Shown in pieces: positions 21,901 to 33,445 of a stretch of DNA of 64,000 bases. Position 1 is the first letter of the stretch; every line of letters starts with the position of its first letter. Source of the stretch: Rhodosporidiobolus odoratus (Eukaryota; Basidiomycota; Microbotryomycetes; Sporidiobolales; Sporidiobolaceae); assembly GCA_034387635.1 (NCBI GenBank), contig JAOANU010000002.1, positions 930,001 through 994,000 on the forward strand, in the 5' to 3' direction. Both the position numbers and the translations under genes were made by a program. The notes beneath the pieces were generated by a model. That model was not told the DNA's origin and did not search any database. It saw only the letters and a list, made by a program, of their open reading frames with translations.

Positions 21901-23375
21901 GTAAGCGAAGAAGGGCTCAGGTTCGCTCGCGCACGTGTGCTCTCTCGGTCGCGCCAGCTGACTTGAGCTGGGTCTATAGGTCAACTACCAAGTCGATGGC
22001 TTGTCGCCCAAAAAGCTGGAGAAGAAGAAGAAGAACTCGACCACGCCTTCCGTCGAAAGTGGGCTCAGTTCCGGCGACGAGTATCGTCAGCGCAAGGATG
22101 ACGTGGAGTCTGACGACGAGTGGGCGGAGCCGATGGATGTCGACGACCTTCCCCCAGCGACTGAAGATTCCCTTCAAGCGCCTCCGCCTCTCGCTCGCAC
22201 GCTGCCCATGCCCGCCGATGCCAACGGCGATCCCCTTCCCTCGGTCCTTCAGCCCGCGAATCCGCCACCACCGAAAGCGAGGAAGAAACAGCCCAGTCAT
22301 ACGCCCGTTGACACGACGGACGCAGTCCGTCTCGCCGCCCTCGAGGAACTTCGCCAGGAGAACGATTCGACAGCGACGCGAGTTATCAAGGCACTCGTGC
22401 AGTCTGCGGTGCAGTCGGGCCACACGAGAGTGCTCGGCTTGCTCACCATAGCGAGGAACGAGAAGCAGAGAACCCGCCAAAGTAAGCGCTGCTTTCCTTT
22501 TCTTCCTTCCCTCTGTTGCAGTTCTGAGCTTTGTATACTGACTGCTCTTACCGGTAGCTGAATTGGTCGAACAGGCCGCGAATATGCTGCATGCTGTATC
22601 CATTGCGCTTAGAACTGGACCACTAAACCCGCTGCCCGCCGTCTCCAATGCAGTCTACTTTCCTCCGGTCATTCCCGCGGCCGCCTCCTCCTCTCAGGGA
22701 GCGTCCTCCTCGTGGGTCGCCAAGGTTCCCGTCCCGTCAGTCCCGATGATTCCTGTGCCGCCTGTGCCGTCAATCCCGATGGTCCCAGTTCCGCCTGTCC
22801 CGTCAGCTCCGACACTCTCCCGTCCAGCGGCTTCCGTCCCCGTCAAGAAAAGGAAGACACCCTTGCCCGCCGCCTCTTCCGTCTCGTCCACCGCACCTCT
22901 AATCCCTCTTCCTCCTGTACCCGCTCGCCCATCTGTCCCTGCTGTACCTCCCATGGCCTCGTCCAGTGTTGGCTCGCTCCCGATCAGGCTGGCTCCTCCC
23001 CCCAGCGCCAACGCACCCAAAAAGGTCCCTTCGGATGCGCCCGCTCCGCCATCTGCACCCAATCGGACCGACTCTGGCGGTCCCCGCTCGGATGGTTCTT
23101 CTGGTGGTCGATCCACGCCTCAGCTGAAGCAAGGAACGCTCGACTTCGGCAAAAAGCCGTCGCCGCCAGTCGCTTCGTCCTCCACGTCGACTCCTCACGC
23201 GATTCCGGCTAAGCGTCCTTCGCCAACAGCCTCGACGTCGGCTCCGGTGGCGAAGAGACCGACGCCGCCCTCGAGCTCGTCATCAGTGCTCAAGAAGCCG
23301 ACGCCAACCCAGGCGACGACCAAGAAGAAGGAACCCATCGTCATCGACCTCATTGCGGATTCTGAGGAGGACTAG
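15980..23375 (+). CDS. CHD/Mi-2-type chromatin remodelling ATPase (Mit1-like)
   Basis: Twenty-three exons give 1,916 residues in one frame. Order of parts: a Ser/Arg-rich N-terminus; an acidic/basic low-complexity block (residues 170-370); a PHD-like region with Cys pairs (VCAKCGEEP near 382, [16 protein letters not shown] near 433, CPACKK and CFECG near 515, [15 protein letters not shown] near 575); chromodomain-like sequence ([18 protein letters not shown], about 665-690); then the SNF2 ATPase with ADEMGLGKT (about 907-917), [11 protein letters not shown] in place of [13 protein letters not shown], and the helicase C half with [19 protein letters not shown] and RAHRIGQ. The tail (about 1,640-1,916) is Pro/Val/Ser-rich with VPPVPS repeats and a [10 protein letters not shown] motif. 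PHD plus chromo plus SNF2 is the Mi-2/Mit1 layout, usually tied to histone deacetylation and silencing. The ortholog name is not certain. Confidence 0.88.
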
Positions 23376-23544
23376 CGAGCATGGAGTAGTAAAGTACGTT
23401 ATACCGCTTTAGTATGTGTCCGTTACCCCATCTTCACGATTGTAGCTGTAGGCCAGAGAAGTGCATGCTTTCGGATAAACAGGTTCCGTACTTTAAAGAG
23501 GACAGCAAGCCGTTACAGGTTGGACTGCCTACGGCGACACAGCA

Positions 23545-26255
23545 TCAAGAGACTACACAACCCGCCCTGCCCAAGCCACCACTCCTGACAACCTCGGAAT
23601 CGCTGAAAGCCCTCGTCCTGAAAAATGCTGCCCTTCCCGACCGCTTGGCTCCTACCGGACTCCCTTGCTCTTCCTTCGCTCTTCTCGACGCGTTCGCCGC
23701 ATCGACGGTCAGACTCGAATAGAAGGACCGGACAACGACTCGCCGCTCATCACATTCCTCGAGATTGCTCCCTTTGACAGAGGCGGTAGCGTCAGGAACA
23801 GGCACCTCGTCGACTTCGTCGTGGTAGAAGCCGACAACCACTGTCCAATAGCCACGCTGACCCGTCCGAGGACGGACATCTTCTGGAGAGACGGTGCGAG
23901 AGATCCGCCGGCTGGTTAGGCGATTGTCGAGGATCGAGAGGATAGCGGGGTGCTCTGCTGCTACGAGTGGATTGCGGTGTCCCTCGCTTGCGTGCGCTTC
24001 TTCCTGCGCCAGGGCGGCCCTCTGCTTTGTCAGCTCGACGAAAGCCTTGGCGGTGGAATCGGTGATCGCTGTCCAGTCCGCCTCAAGCACCCGAAGCTTG
24101 GTGCAGCGATGTGCTACGGCTGCGAATCCGACGTCGGAGAAGGCAGTGCAGTTCGAGACGATGAGGTGGGTAAGGGAAGGGCAGCGGTCGGCGAGGGTGA
24201 AAAGGACGTCGTCATAAACTTCGCTAGCGTCTTCGAGGTCGACCTTGCGCAGCTTGGGCGTCGAGCTGAGGAGCTTGCAAAGTCCCTCGGTGCGAAGGGA
24301 GGAGCCGATGCGGGACAGCTCGAGGATCTCGAGAGAAGGAAGAGCGCCTGCGAGAGAGGCGAGACCAGAGGTCAGGGAGGTACAGGCGGAGAGGTTGAGA
24401 TGGCGCAAAGCTGAGGAGGAGATGCGATGCGACTGCTCTGTGGTGGGAGAAGAAGCGGTTGAGGGAGGATGAAGCGGCGGAGGAAATGGAGGAGATGGAG
24501 GTAGCGAAGGACCGAGTTGAGAAGGTCGACGACGAGCGCGCGATTGTGGTGAGCTGAGCCTACTGCTTGCCGCTACAGCGTTGCTACCGGGCGCTGTGAC
24601 TGTACGAGATCTCTTCAGGCCCGAGTCGGTGAGGTCTGGGCTGAAGCTCAAGTCGAGGGTTTGAAGCGAGGGATATCGTCCAAGAAGCTCAACGAAAACG
24701 TCATCGCTCATACCATGTAGAGCAGACGCTCGCAGAATTACAAGCCCTCCTAGAGCCCGTCGTGGTCGGTCCGTATCGGGAAACTGGCGTCTTGGAGGGT
24801 ACGGTAGGTGGAGAAGACTTTCCGCGGGTAAATTCGAACAGCGGGAGACGTCGAGGGTCGCTAGAAGTGGGCAGTGGCTCCCAAGCATGCTCATATGGAA
24901 GGAGTTTACTGCCTGAAGTCCCGGTAGCGTGATTCGAGCTAGCTGAGGTGAGCTGGCGATGAGGGAAGACAGAGCGGCGGAGGTGAGCGAGGTGCAACCT
25001 GGTCGAGCAACGTGTCAGTGCCCTGCTTCGCAGGCTCAGGAAAAAGGCTAGCACACTGGTGAGATCTATCGTCCTGAGATTCGTAGTCTTCGCCGCCCCA
25101 GGACCGCTCATCGCATGCACCATCTGGCTGAGGGTTTGCCAGTCGAGCGTGGCTCCTGCACCGTGGGCATCGAGGGTCCTGACGAAGGGCCCCGCTTGTC
25201 GAGTGAGTGCAAGTAACGCTTCGCGGCTGACGCTGTCCGGCCCAAGCTGCGAAGCAACTGGTGTGGTCGACCAGAGTTGGCCATCGAGAGAGAGGGAGCG
25301 CCATAGCCTGGAAACCTGCAATTCTAGGCTGTCAGCGACGAGGACATCCGAGCAAGGGGAATGACGGCGACGATGAGGCTTTAGGAGAGGAAATTGCGGG
25401 AAATAGACAAACCCTTCCCATCTTGACCAGCTCCCTCCTTCCTCCTGCTCTACCGTCCGCCCACCGTCCCCTCGCGATTTTTCCTTTCCACATACCTTCG
25501 CGTACTTGCCTCCTCCAGTCTTCTTCGCAAACCACGACCAGCGCCTGCAAGATACTCAGCTGGATCTCCCGCGGCAGTAAGGCAAAGCGGTCGGGCGGGG
25601 GGACTGATTGCCGTTCCGGTTCGAGTTGCGGGACAGCGGAAACGACGGGAGAGGGAGGCGCAGTGCAGTAAGACGAAGGAGTCGGAGAGGCTAGACCTAG
25701 ACAGGCTGGAGAGAGAGAACGGACGTCCCCAGCGGGAACCTGCAAAGCTGGCGAGGCCGCTGGTGTAGAGTGCGCTCGTCGACGAGGCGGCGTGTTGCCA
25801 GTGAGCTCGCGTGGAGGGCAGTCTCGAATCCCAGCTTGGACCCACGAAGTTGTTCTTGCAGCGGACGAGGAGGCTGAAGTAGTTGGAGAGGGACTCGGTG
25901 CGGCGGAGGAAAAGAGCGAAGGAGACGATAGCGGGCAAAGAGAACTCTGTAGACGAGTCTCCGAGACGGCAAGGGGGTAGAGTGAGTCCTTGAAGCTGGA
26001 GTGGGCGGGGTGGCTGCTGTTCTCCCTTGCCTTCGACCCCGACGGCGCATCCCAGTCTTCCCCCTTTTCTGTTCTTGAGCCCTCTGCGGTCAACTGTCCC
26101 TCGGTCGCCTGCCACTTCCCGCTCTCGGTCTCTATCCCCTTCATCTTATGTATGCCTGTGTCTTGCTGCTTCTCAGCCGAGGCGATGACCCTGTCCGAGT
26201 CTTCCCCCACCTCGTCCCGAAAGTTCGATTGTTGGTCCCTCGTCGCAAAAGCCAT
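23545..26255 (-). CDS. F-box/leucine-rich-repeat protein
   Basis: Three exons (25413-26255, 25057-25315, 23545-24998) encode 851 residues. A Ser/Pro-rich N-terminus (about 220 residues) leads into an F-box (DRFALLPREIQLSILQAL, then GRRELVKMGRVSRLWRSLSL), the substrate-adaptor motif that binds Skp1 in SCF ubiquitin ligases. Leucine-rich repeats of the AMN1/Grr1 kind follow: RTIDLTSCTSLTSAALSSL, LQTLDLSFSPDLTDSGL, LRHLNLSACTSLTSGL, LRKVDLEDASEVYDDVL, LTHLIVSNCTAFSDVGF and LRVLEADWTAITDS. A low-complexity insert splits the repeats. The target is unknown. The in-frame sequence is open upstream of the chosen ATG, but no earlier ATG occurs before 26405. Confidence 0.82.
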
Positions 26256-26734
26256 GAAGGAGGCCGAGGGTGATAGAGTAGCTTGTACCGGCAAATTCCA
26301 GGCTTCGAAGGTTTGAAATCGGCTGGATGCGCTGCTACGTCTCGAGGAAGTGCAGGAGCGAGGAGGATACCGGAGCTGAAGAAATGGCGTGGTCGAAAGG
26401 TTCAATGAGACGCGAGGCGTGCTGTAGGATCGTGTAGGCGCTGTCTACCCGCGACGGTCGAGTAGTTTCGAGAAAGGAACAAAGAGATCGTCGAAAAAAA
26501 GCCAAAGCAACCTTTTCTAATGCCCGCCTATTCGGCATTACAAAGTATTCTATCGGTCATGAGACAGAACCCAAGCCGAAGAAGCAAACATGTCCATCTG
26601 GCATCAGACAAACCCTGAGCTGCGGTGATGTTCTCGGGCGCCGTCGCAATTCCCAATAGGTAGCACGCGGCATTATTGAAGAAGCGTTACACAGCGGACC
26701 TTCTCAGGACGGCCTTTTCGCCGACTCTCCCTCT
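26256..26734. promoter_or_regulatory. Intergenic region upstream of the F-box/LRR gene
   Basis: This is 479 bp between the F-box/LRR start (-) and the stop of the OBAP gene (-). It should contain the promoter of the first and the 3' end of the second. A short poly-A run occurs near 26495. No other feature is seen. Confidence 0.35.
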
Positions 26735-27976
26735 TCAAGCCTTCGTATGCTCCCCCTTGAGTACATCCTCGATCGTCTCCTTTCCCTTCCACGTCGCCTG
26801 ATCCGCCTCTGTTGGCGGCTCCACATCCACCTCCTGCGGCACTAACTTGATGCCCTTTCCCGTCTTCATCGGTTGGTCGCATCCTGGCAAGGGTTCGTAG
26901 CTGAGATCGAGGTACTTGGCGCGAAGCTCGCGCTTGTGCTCTGTCGAGTGCTTCTCGACGTCGTCGCGAGCCTTGACGACGGCAGGGTCGACTTGGCCTT
27001 CGGCGGTAAAGGCCATCATGATGGAGGGTGGGCCGAGGGGTACAGTGGGATGCTTGTCGATCGCCCAGGTGTGGACGGTCTGACGGGCATAGGGAGACAG
27101 GATGAGGGTGGCGACGAGAGGACAGGTTTTGCCGGGACAGGTTGGGAGAAAGTGGAGGGCGCAATGACGCGCAGGGCAGAGGTATCAAGAAACCGACATC
27201 AGTAAGGTATGGCAGGATTACGAGCCCGAGCAGGCGAAGCGCACCTTGCCGTAAGTAGTGTGAAGCTCTTTCATGACCCCTTGTTCCGCCAAGTCTTCCG
27301 CTGCTCCCGGCACAAAGCTCTTTGAGATGACGTTCAGCTGCCCGCTTTCCACCTCGTGCTTATCTGCACCGTCAAACGATATCGTCAGCAGACCCGCGCC
27401 TTGTCGCTGCTCGAGATAAGGGACTCACGCGAGTGCCAGTATTTCTTTTCTTCCTCCGGCAAAGAGCGGAAGACCTCTTCATCGACGACGTATTCGATCC
27501 CAATCAGCCTCGCGTCTGGCTTGTCGCTGTCGTAGATGACGCATTGGCGGACTTTGCCGCGCTCCCCATCGTGACGCTGACATGAGCAGAAGTGATGCCT
27601 GTGCGATGGAGACCGTCAATGCCCGGAGTGTTGATAAGGAAGGACATCAAGGAGGTCGCTCACGCGCTGACGGCAGACTTGGTATCGTCGGCGTAGACGT
27701 GTAGACCGGAGAGATGTCTGTACCAACAAGAAGCAAGTCAGCCCGGACCGGCAGCCGAGGAGGAGAGGAGTTCGTACTGGTGGATGGCGTTGATAGGCTT
27801 GAAACTGGAGGCGAGGGCATAGGCATTTGGTGTCGGGTGAGCATCGGAAACAGGCGGCGCAGCGATTGGTGAATTGGAAGAAGAAAAAACCGACGGTACG
27901 AAGATTGGTGCAGGACAAGTCGGTCAGGTTGGCTCGATCTGGTACTGCGGGTCGGCAATTCCAGATACCTGAGCAT
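26735..27976 (-). CDS. OBAP / DUF1264 family protein
   Basis: The conserved exons are 27778-27804, 27664-27717, 27429-27598, 27245-27363 and 26735-27079. They match the oil-body-associated protein (OBAP, DUF1264) family: FKPINAIHQ, LSGLHVYADD, the AHHFCSC segment, VRQCVIYDSDKPDARLIGI EYVV, EEKKYWHSHKHEVESG, TTYGKTVHTWAID and PLGPPSIMMAFT. Plant relatives associate with lipid bodies; in an oleaginous-type yeast a lipid link is plausible but unproven. The start is uncertain. The shortest frame-consistent choice is an 8-nt exon ATGCTCAG at 27969-27976 (240 residues). A longer frame starts at 28095, but its donor at 27968 has the wrong phase for the next exon. A further upstream or tiny exon is possible. 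Confidence 0.8.
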
Positions 27977-28591
27977 AGCAGACTGGGAGAGGTATTCATC
28001 GGTAGGTCCGCTGCGACGGGTCGAAGGCCATTTCCGAGACGGAACGAGGCGATACGAAGAGCGTGTGTGACGGCCAAGGCGGAGTTAGGCGACATAGTGG
28101 TGGGTATATATGGCGTTAGTAAGCGAGACGCAGGTTGAACAGGGCGGTAGATGAGGTTCGACGGGAATTAGAGCGTTTACAAGAAGCGGAGGGGAACGTC
28201 GTCAGCTTGTGCTCATGGCAGACGAAGCGGGAGTAGTCAGCGCACCTCATGGTATCAACTGGGTAGCTGCTGCACTGCTGTATGGGTAGGGCGAGGCGGC
28301 AGGAGCGATTCGACGTGAGCAGGAAGTGACGAAGCGTCCTTGCGCTCGCCGAGCTGCCATCGAGCATGCCAGATCGCTAATATACAGTAGCAAAACACGC
28401 AGAGCATAAGAGCGGTCTACAGAAAGCCAGGCGCGAGTCACGGACGAAATTGCTCAAATTTCAGAAAAAGTTGAAGCGGAAGTTGTGAAAGAATAGTACA
28501 ATGGGAAAGAAGACCCACTTCGACACATGCAAGCGTTCGCCATTTTCGCCTACATCTTGTCGGCACAAGCAACGACCGCCTCTTCATCCGC
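27977..28591. other. Intergenic region, possible 5' exon of the OBAP gene
   Basis: This is 615 bp between the OBAP model start and the stop of the DEAD-box gene, both on the minus strand. A good-context ATG at 28095 and the frame after it may belong to an undetected 5' exon. An ATATATA run lies near 28108. The rest shows no supported feature. Confidence 0.35.
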
Positions 28592-31500
28592 CTAGTCCTG
28601 CTCCGTCAATTCGCCCATCGCAACTACCTTTTCTTCCTCCGTTCCCTTAGGTTCGCTCGCGAGCCGGCCGGCAGACTGCTCCTCCTCCGTCTCCGTCGCG
28701 TCATTCTGCGACGCATCCTTGTCGTCGGAGGGCGGAGCAGCCGAGGGAGAAATCGAAGCGTTGCTGAGGAAGTTATCGAGCCAAGCCTGATCCCTCTCCG
28801 AGATAGCAGGGACACCATTCGCCGGTTCTTTCATCCCAGTGACAGGTGAGTCGAGGGGCTCGCGCAGCCCTTCGTCTTCGATTTCGAGGGACGTGGGCGG
28901 GCAGGCGGAGAGGCCGGTCGTGCGAGTAGTCGGCGAGGAGGACAAGAGGAGCTCGGGAGAGGAGAGGCCGTAGCCCGAGTCGCTGTCTCCTTGATACTTG
29001 CTGCGGTGCTCGATCGGTGAAGGAGGAGGAGAGAGGGGAAGAGGATGCTTTGCGGCAGCAGAAGCCGAGCGAACGTCGCTGATTGACGGGGCGTGACTGG
29101 GTGCGGAGGTGGATTCGGTCGAGGCTGGGTTGGCTGGACGCGCTGTGTCGTTGGAGGATACGCTGGCGCAATCTGGCTCAGCAGGGAGGGGAAGACCCCA
29201 ACCGCCGGCAGACGTTGTAATCTCCTGCTCTGCCGTTGGCGAGGAGACCTTGACGGTGCCCCAGCCTGTGTGCGGTGGTGGCGCCTCGGAGGCGGTAGAC
29301 GTAGATTCCCACTCGCCGCCCGATGAAGGAGTCGAGGCGGGATTACCGCCCCAGCCCACGGAGGCGGGAGCGACCGGAGCGGCAGCAGCGAACGGCGACG
29401 AGTCCGATGGAGGCGCGAGAGCGTAGCGGCCAAAGGCTGTACGAGATGACAAGGTCACCAGGTGGCAATAAAGCGATATGAGGTGAGAAGCTACTCACAA
29501 CGGAAAGAAGAACCGCCAGCGAGATTGAGAAGCTCGTCCGGCACAACTTGATTCGCCTGACCCAAAACCTTGATGATTCCGTCGACGATGTTGGCTGCGC
29601 AGCGCGTACTTGAAGTCAGCGATGTCAGGGAGGCATGAAAGAATGGGCCGCTCACAAGGGTCGCGGTCACTCAGGAAAGTCACAGCTTTCCCGGCATGAC
29701 CAGCACGTCCGGTACGGCCGATGCGGTGGACGTAGTCGGTGATGTCCTTCGGAGCGTCAAAGTTGATGACTACGGTAACGCCGGAAATGTCGAGCCCGCG
29801 CTGAGCGACATCCGTCGCCGTGAGGATAGGGTGACTACCTGTGCGGAACTCGGAGAGGGCGAAATCACGCTCTTCTTGCGTCTTGTCGCCGTGAATGGAA
29901 AGAGCTTCGTACCTGGGGAAGGAAGATATCAGCGAAATCGAGAGACGAACGGAGAGTCTGAGTGGCGAAAGCGAGTACTTACCTCTGTGCTCGAAGCCGA
30001 TCGCATAGGTCCTGTACGGCACGCTTCGTATTGCCGAAGATGAGCACTTTCCCTTGCTGAGCCTTGACCTTTTCGATCTCTTCGATGAGACTGGGTAGAG
30101 ACTCAACTTTAGCGGGAGGCGGTGGGTGAGAGCGGGAGGAAAATATACCGGTCATTCTTCTCGCCGAAACCCCTGCACACGATCACTTCTTGCTGAATCT
30201 GCAAGGTCAAAGTCTTTCGTAAGCGGAGAAGTACCAAGAAGCAGAGTGACGGGCTTACTTCTTTCGCCGCATGCGTCTCGTCGTTGCCGATGTGAACTCG
30301 AGAGGCAGTCTTAAGGTATTCCTTGGCGAGATCGCGCACCTGCAGAGGGCAGCCGTCAGCGGCAATCGGCAGCGGCAGCGGAGGCGTCCTTGCTCACCTC
30401 GCGAGGCCATGTCGCTGAGAACCTGGAGAAGGAGACCAGTCAGCATGAGTAGGCCAAGCGGGAAAGAGAACGACGGACATGAGCACTTGACGGTCCGGTC
30501 TGATCGTCCCGCAGATCATCTTCACCTCATCTTCGAAGCCCATATGAAGCATACGATCCGCTTCGTCGAGCACGAGGTAGGTAACGCGCCGAAGCTGGAC
30601 CTCCCCTTTCTCAAGGAAGTCGAGCAGCCTTCCTGGCGTCGCAATCAACACGTCGCAGCCGCCCCTGAGACTCAGCAACTGCGGCATGCGAGGGGTACCT
30701 GCGGATAGAGGGAACAGCCGATTTGTGCGTGATTCTTGCAAAAACTTGCAAGGGTTTGCGAAGAAGTGAAGTAGACGCACCTCCATATACGCAGACAGCG
30801 CTGATCTCGGACGACTCGCCGAGATCAGCGAAGACGCTCAGGATTTGCGTAGCAAGCTCTCGAGTCGGAGCGAGAACAAGGGCGACTTTGGCCACGAAAA
30901 GAGAATCAGCACATTCACCAGATTATCAAGGGCAACGGGATAGACTGACTTGGACCACTCTCGGGCGTAGACGGTTCTTGAGCGTTGATGTGCATGAGAG
31001 CCGGGAGAGCGTAGGCGAGGGTTTTGCCCGAACCCGTCTCGGAGATAGCGCTGAAGGCAACGGGGTCAGCATCTGAAAGGCAGGCCGCATTGCGACGCCG
31101 GGGTGAGCGGAACTACTCACATGAGGTCGTTTCCGCTCATCGCCATTGAGAAGGCTTGCGCTTGAATCGCAGTAGGCTGCGAGGGGGAGGAGCGTCCAAG
31201 TTCAGCCGTTGACGAGGAAGTCGAGAAAGGTGGACCGTGCCGTACCTCCGCAAACCCACTGCGCTGTATGTATTCTCCTATATATTTGGGTAGATTCGCC
31301 TCAACCCAGGACTGCACAGGGAAAGGCGCTTTCCCGACAACGGTGATCTTCTTGTTCTCCCGGAATTCGGCAACATCGCCTTCGGACCGCGCGACGACGT
31401 TCGGGTGAGGCTCGTAAAAGTCCTGTCGCCCCAAAGAAAGTTGTCAGCAGGGCAGGTCGACGCGAAGGAAGGAGCTTACGCGCTGAAACTTGGGCAGCTC

Positions 31501-33109
31501 CACGTTCTCAAAGTTGACGGCGGCGATGTTACCGCTGAAGGGGCCTGGCGAGAGGGTTTTGTCGGCTCGGAGTCACTATGTCGGATCTCAACAACGCAAG
31601 GAACTTCAGCGCACCTCGATAGCGCCCGGAGGAAGGCCCGAATCCACCACCAGCACCATACCCTCCTCCTACGCCCCCTCCGTAGCCACCGCGGTAGGAA
31701 ACGCCGCCACCATCGCCATAACCGCCACGGCGAGAGTCTTGCCCATACGACTGGGAAGGATAGCTGTAGGCTATGAGAAAGTGCAGGTCAACACAGGAGA
31801 TAGAGTCAGGAGCGAGGGAAAGGATTAGCTTACCTGCCCCGTGACCAGTCGGGGCGTGACCGCTGTAACCGGTTGGAATGCGAGAGTTGTCGCCGTACTC
31901 ATTGTTCCCTCTGACTCCTCCTGGGTTTGCAAGGAAGGCAGGGTGAGTTCGGGCGGAAAGACGACGAGCGAGAACTGCGCACCTTGACCACCCCAGCCCG
32001 ATCCTCCTCCGCTTCCTCTCCCACTCGCCCCACCGAAGCCCTCGCCAGGGCCCCTCTGACTCGTTCCACCTCCGTAACGACCCTGCTGCGACCCCCAATC
32101 CCCAGCTCCGCCCGTTCCTCCAGCGACCGAATTGCCGCCTCCAACCTGAGAAGGTCCGCTCGATTGACGAATAGCGGAATTGTGCCACGGACCCTGCTGC
32201 TGCTGTTGCTGCTGAGGTCCACGAGACTGATCTTGACGAGAAGGAGTAGAGGGTGCGTAGCCTCCACCGGCCTCGACGCCGTAGCCGCCCTTGACTCGAG
32301 GGGGAGAAGGAGGGAATCGCTGAGGTTGACCGGAGGATGGGTTGTTGCTCCAGTCGCTCTGACCTTGAGCTTGCTGAGGTCGGTTGTTGAAAGGTGGTGG
32401 AGGAGGACCACCGTTCCCACTCCGATCGAATTTCGGAGTACCTGAGCGAGGAGCGTTTGCCGAGTTGTTCCACGCGCCGAAGTCGCCGCCGTTGTTGGCC
32501 CCGCTGCTCCACTGCGGGTTCTGCCGGTGATGTTGCTGCTGCTGGAGATGTGGAGGGGGACCCCTTCCGCCACCCGAAGCGCCATACCCATCTCCGCTCC
32601 TTCCCTGCTGATAATCGTTCCTCGTACCTCCCGAATTTCTCCCGCCTCCGTTATCGTAGGCGTTAGTCGCTTGACGGCCATCGTTCTGACCCACCCCCTC
32701 CGCGCCAGTTCCCCACCCTGCGCTTCTCCCAGTCAAGCCGGCAGGCAGGGCGTTTCGAGGCGCTCCTGCAGTAGATTGTGGAATGGAACTCCAGCCGCTC
32801 TCATCGGGTTGTTGCTGCTGAGGTTGAGATGTCGATGTGGTCCAGGCTGGACTCGCGGTGTTGGTCTCAATGTTGGGATTGCCTGCGGACCGAAAGGAGA
32901 GGGGAGCGAGAGAAAGAGAGCAGACGACGAAAGGTCAGTAGAGCTGCTGAATTGCCGGTGCGAGCATACTACGCACTCCAGCCCATGCTTGCTTCGTTCC
33001 GTCGATGCTATCTGGAAGAGAAGAAGAAGAGAGAAGAAAATGACTTTGTGGGAAAGCAAGGGGCCCGACCACCTCGAACGGCAACGGGGCGAGTAGAACG
33101 TGAACTCAT
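28592..33109 (-). CDS. DBP2: DBP2/DDX5-like DEAD-box RNA helicase with long extensions
   Basis: Eighteen exons (from 33073-33109 down to 28592-29436) give 1,134 residues, about twice the usual DBP2 length. Residues 1-425 are Gly/Gln/Ser/Pro-rich with YGGG-type runs. The helicase core follows: Q motif GFAEPTAIQ, Walker [10 protein letters not shown] (about 509-516), [18 protein letters not shown] in LVLDEADRM (about 622), [17 protein letters not shown] and HRIGRTGR. Family features before the core (DFYEPHPNV) also fit. The last 285 residues (one exon, 28592-29436) are Ser/Pro/Glu-rich with no RGG boxes. DBP2 proteins remodel RNA in transcription, mRNP assembly and decay. The first exons are small (37 and 39 nt), so the start is less certain. 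All phases close. Confidence 0.88.
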
Positions 33110-33445
33110 GGCGCTGGAAACACGCAGATAGCGAGAAAGCGTGTCAGCCTGCAGGAACAATGGGATGCAGAAGAGCCACCTCTCGAGAGCCCTGCTAGAC
33201 CGAGTTCTGAGTAGACATCCTCCTCTTTCAGATCAGCTCCCAAGTCACCTAGCTACGGCAATAAACCTAGGCGTTGGTATCGCAGCGTACGCGGGTTGAT
33301 ATTGATCCTCCTGAGAGACGACGGTCCCCTCGAAAATGACTCTTTTTCCTTCTTCTTCTTCTCCTTCTACTCAACCGCAACGCAAACTCTGAAACCTGAC
33401 CAGAGCGACAATCAAGCCGTCCAGCTCGGTAGCAAAGTAGCGCGC
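33110..33445. promoter_or_regulatory. Intergenic region upstream of DBP2
   Basis: This is 336 bp between the DBP2 start and the uL1 stop, both on the minus strand. An ATG at about 33220 could mark an alternative 5' exon of the helicase (reading MSTQNS then GTCTAG). Otherwise nothing is seen. Confidence 0.35.

Noticed and set aside
27969..28095. ATG at 28095 as the OBAP start
   Set aside because: Its only good donor (after 27969) leaves the wrong phase for the FKPINAIHQ exon. Kept as a note, not as the model.
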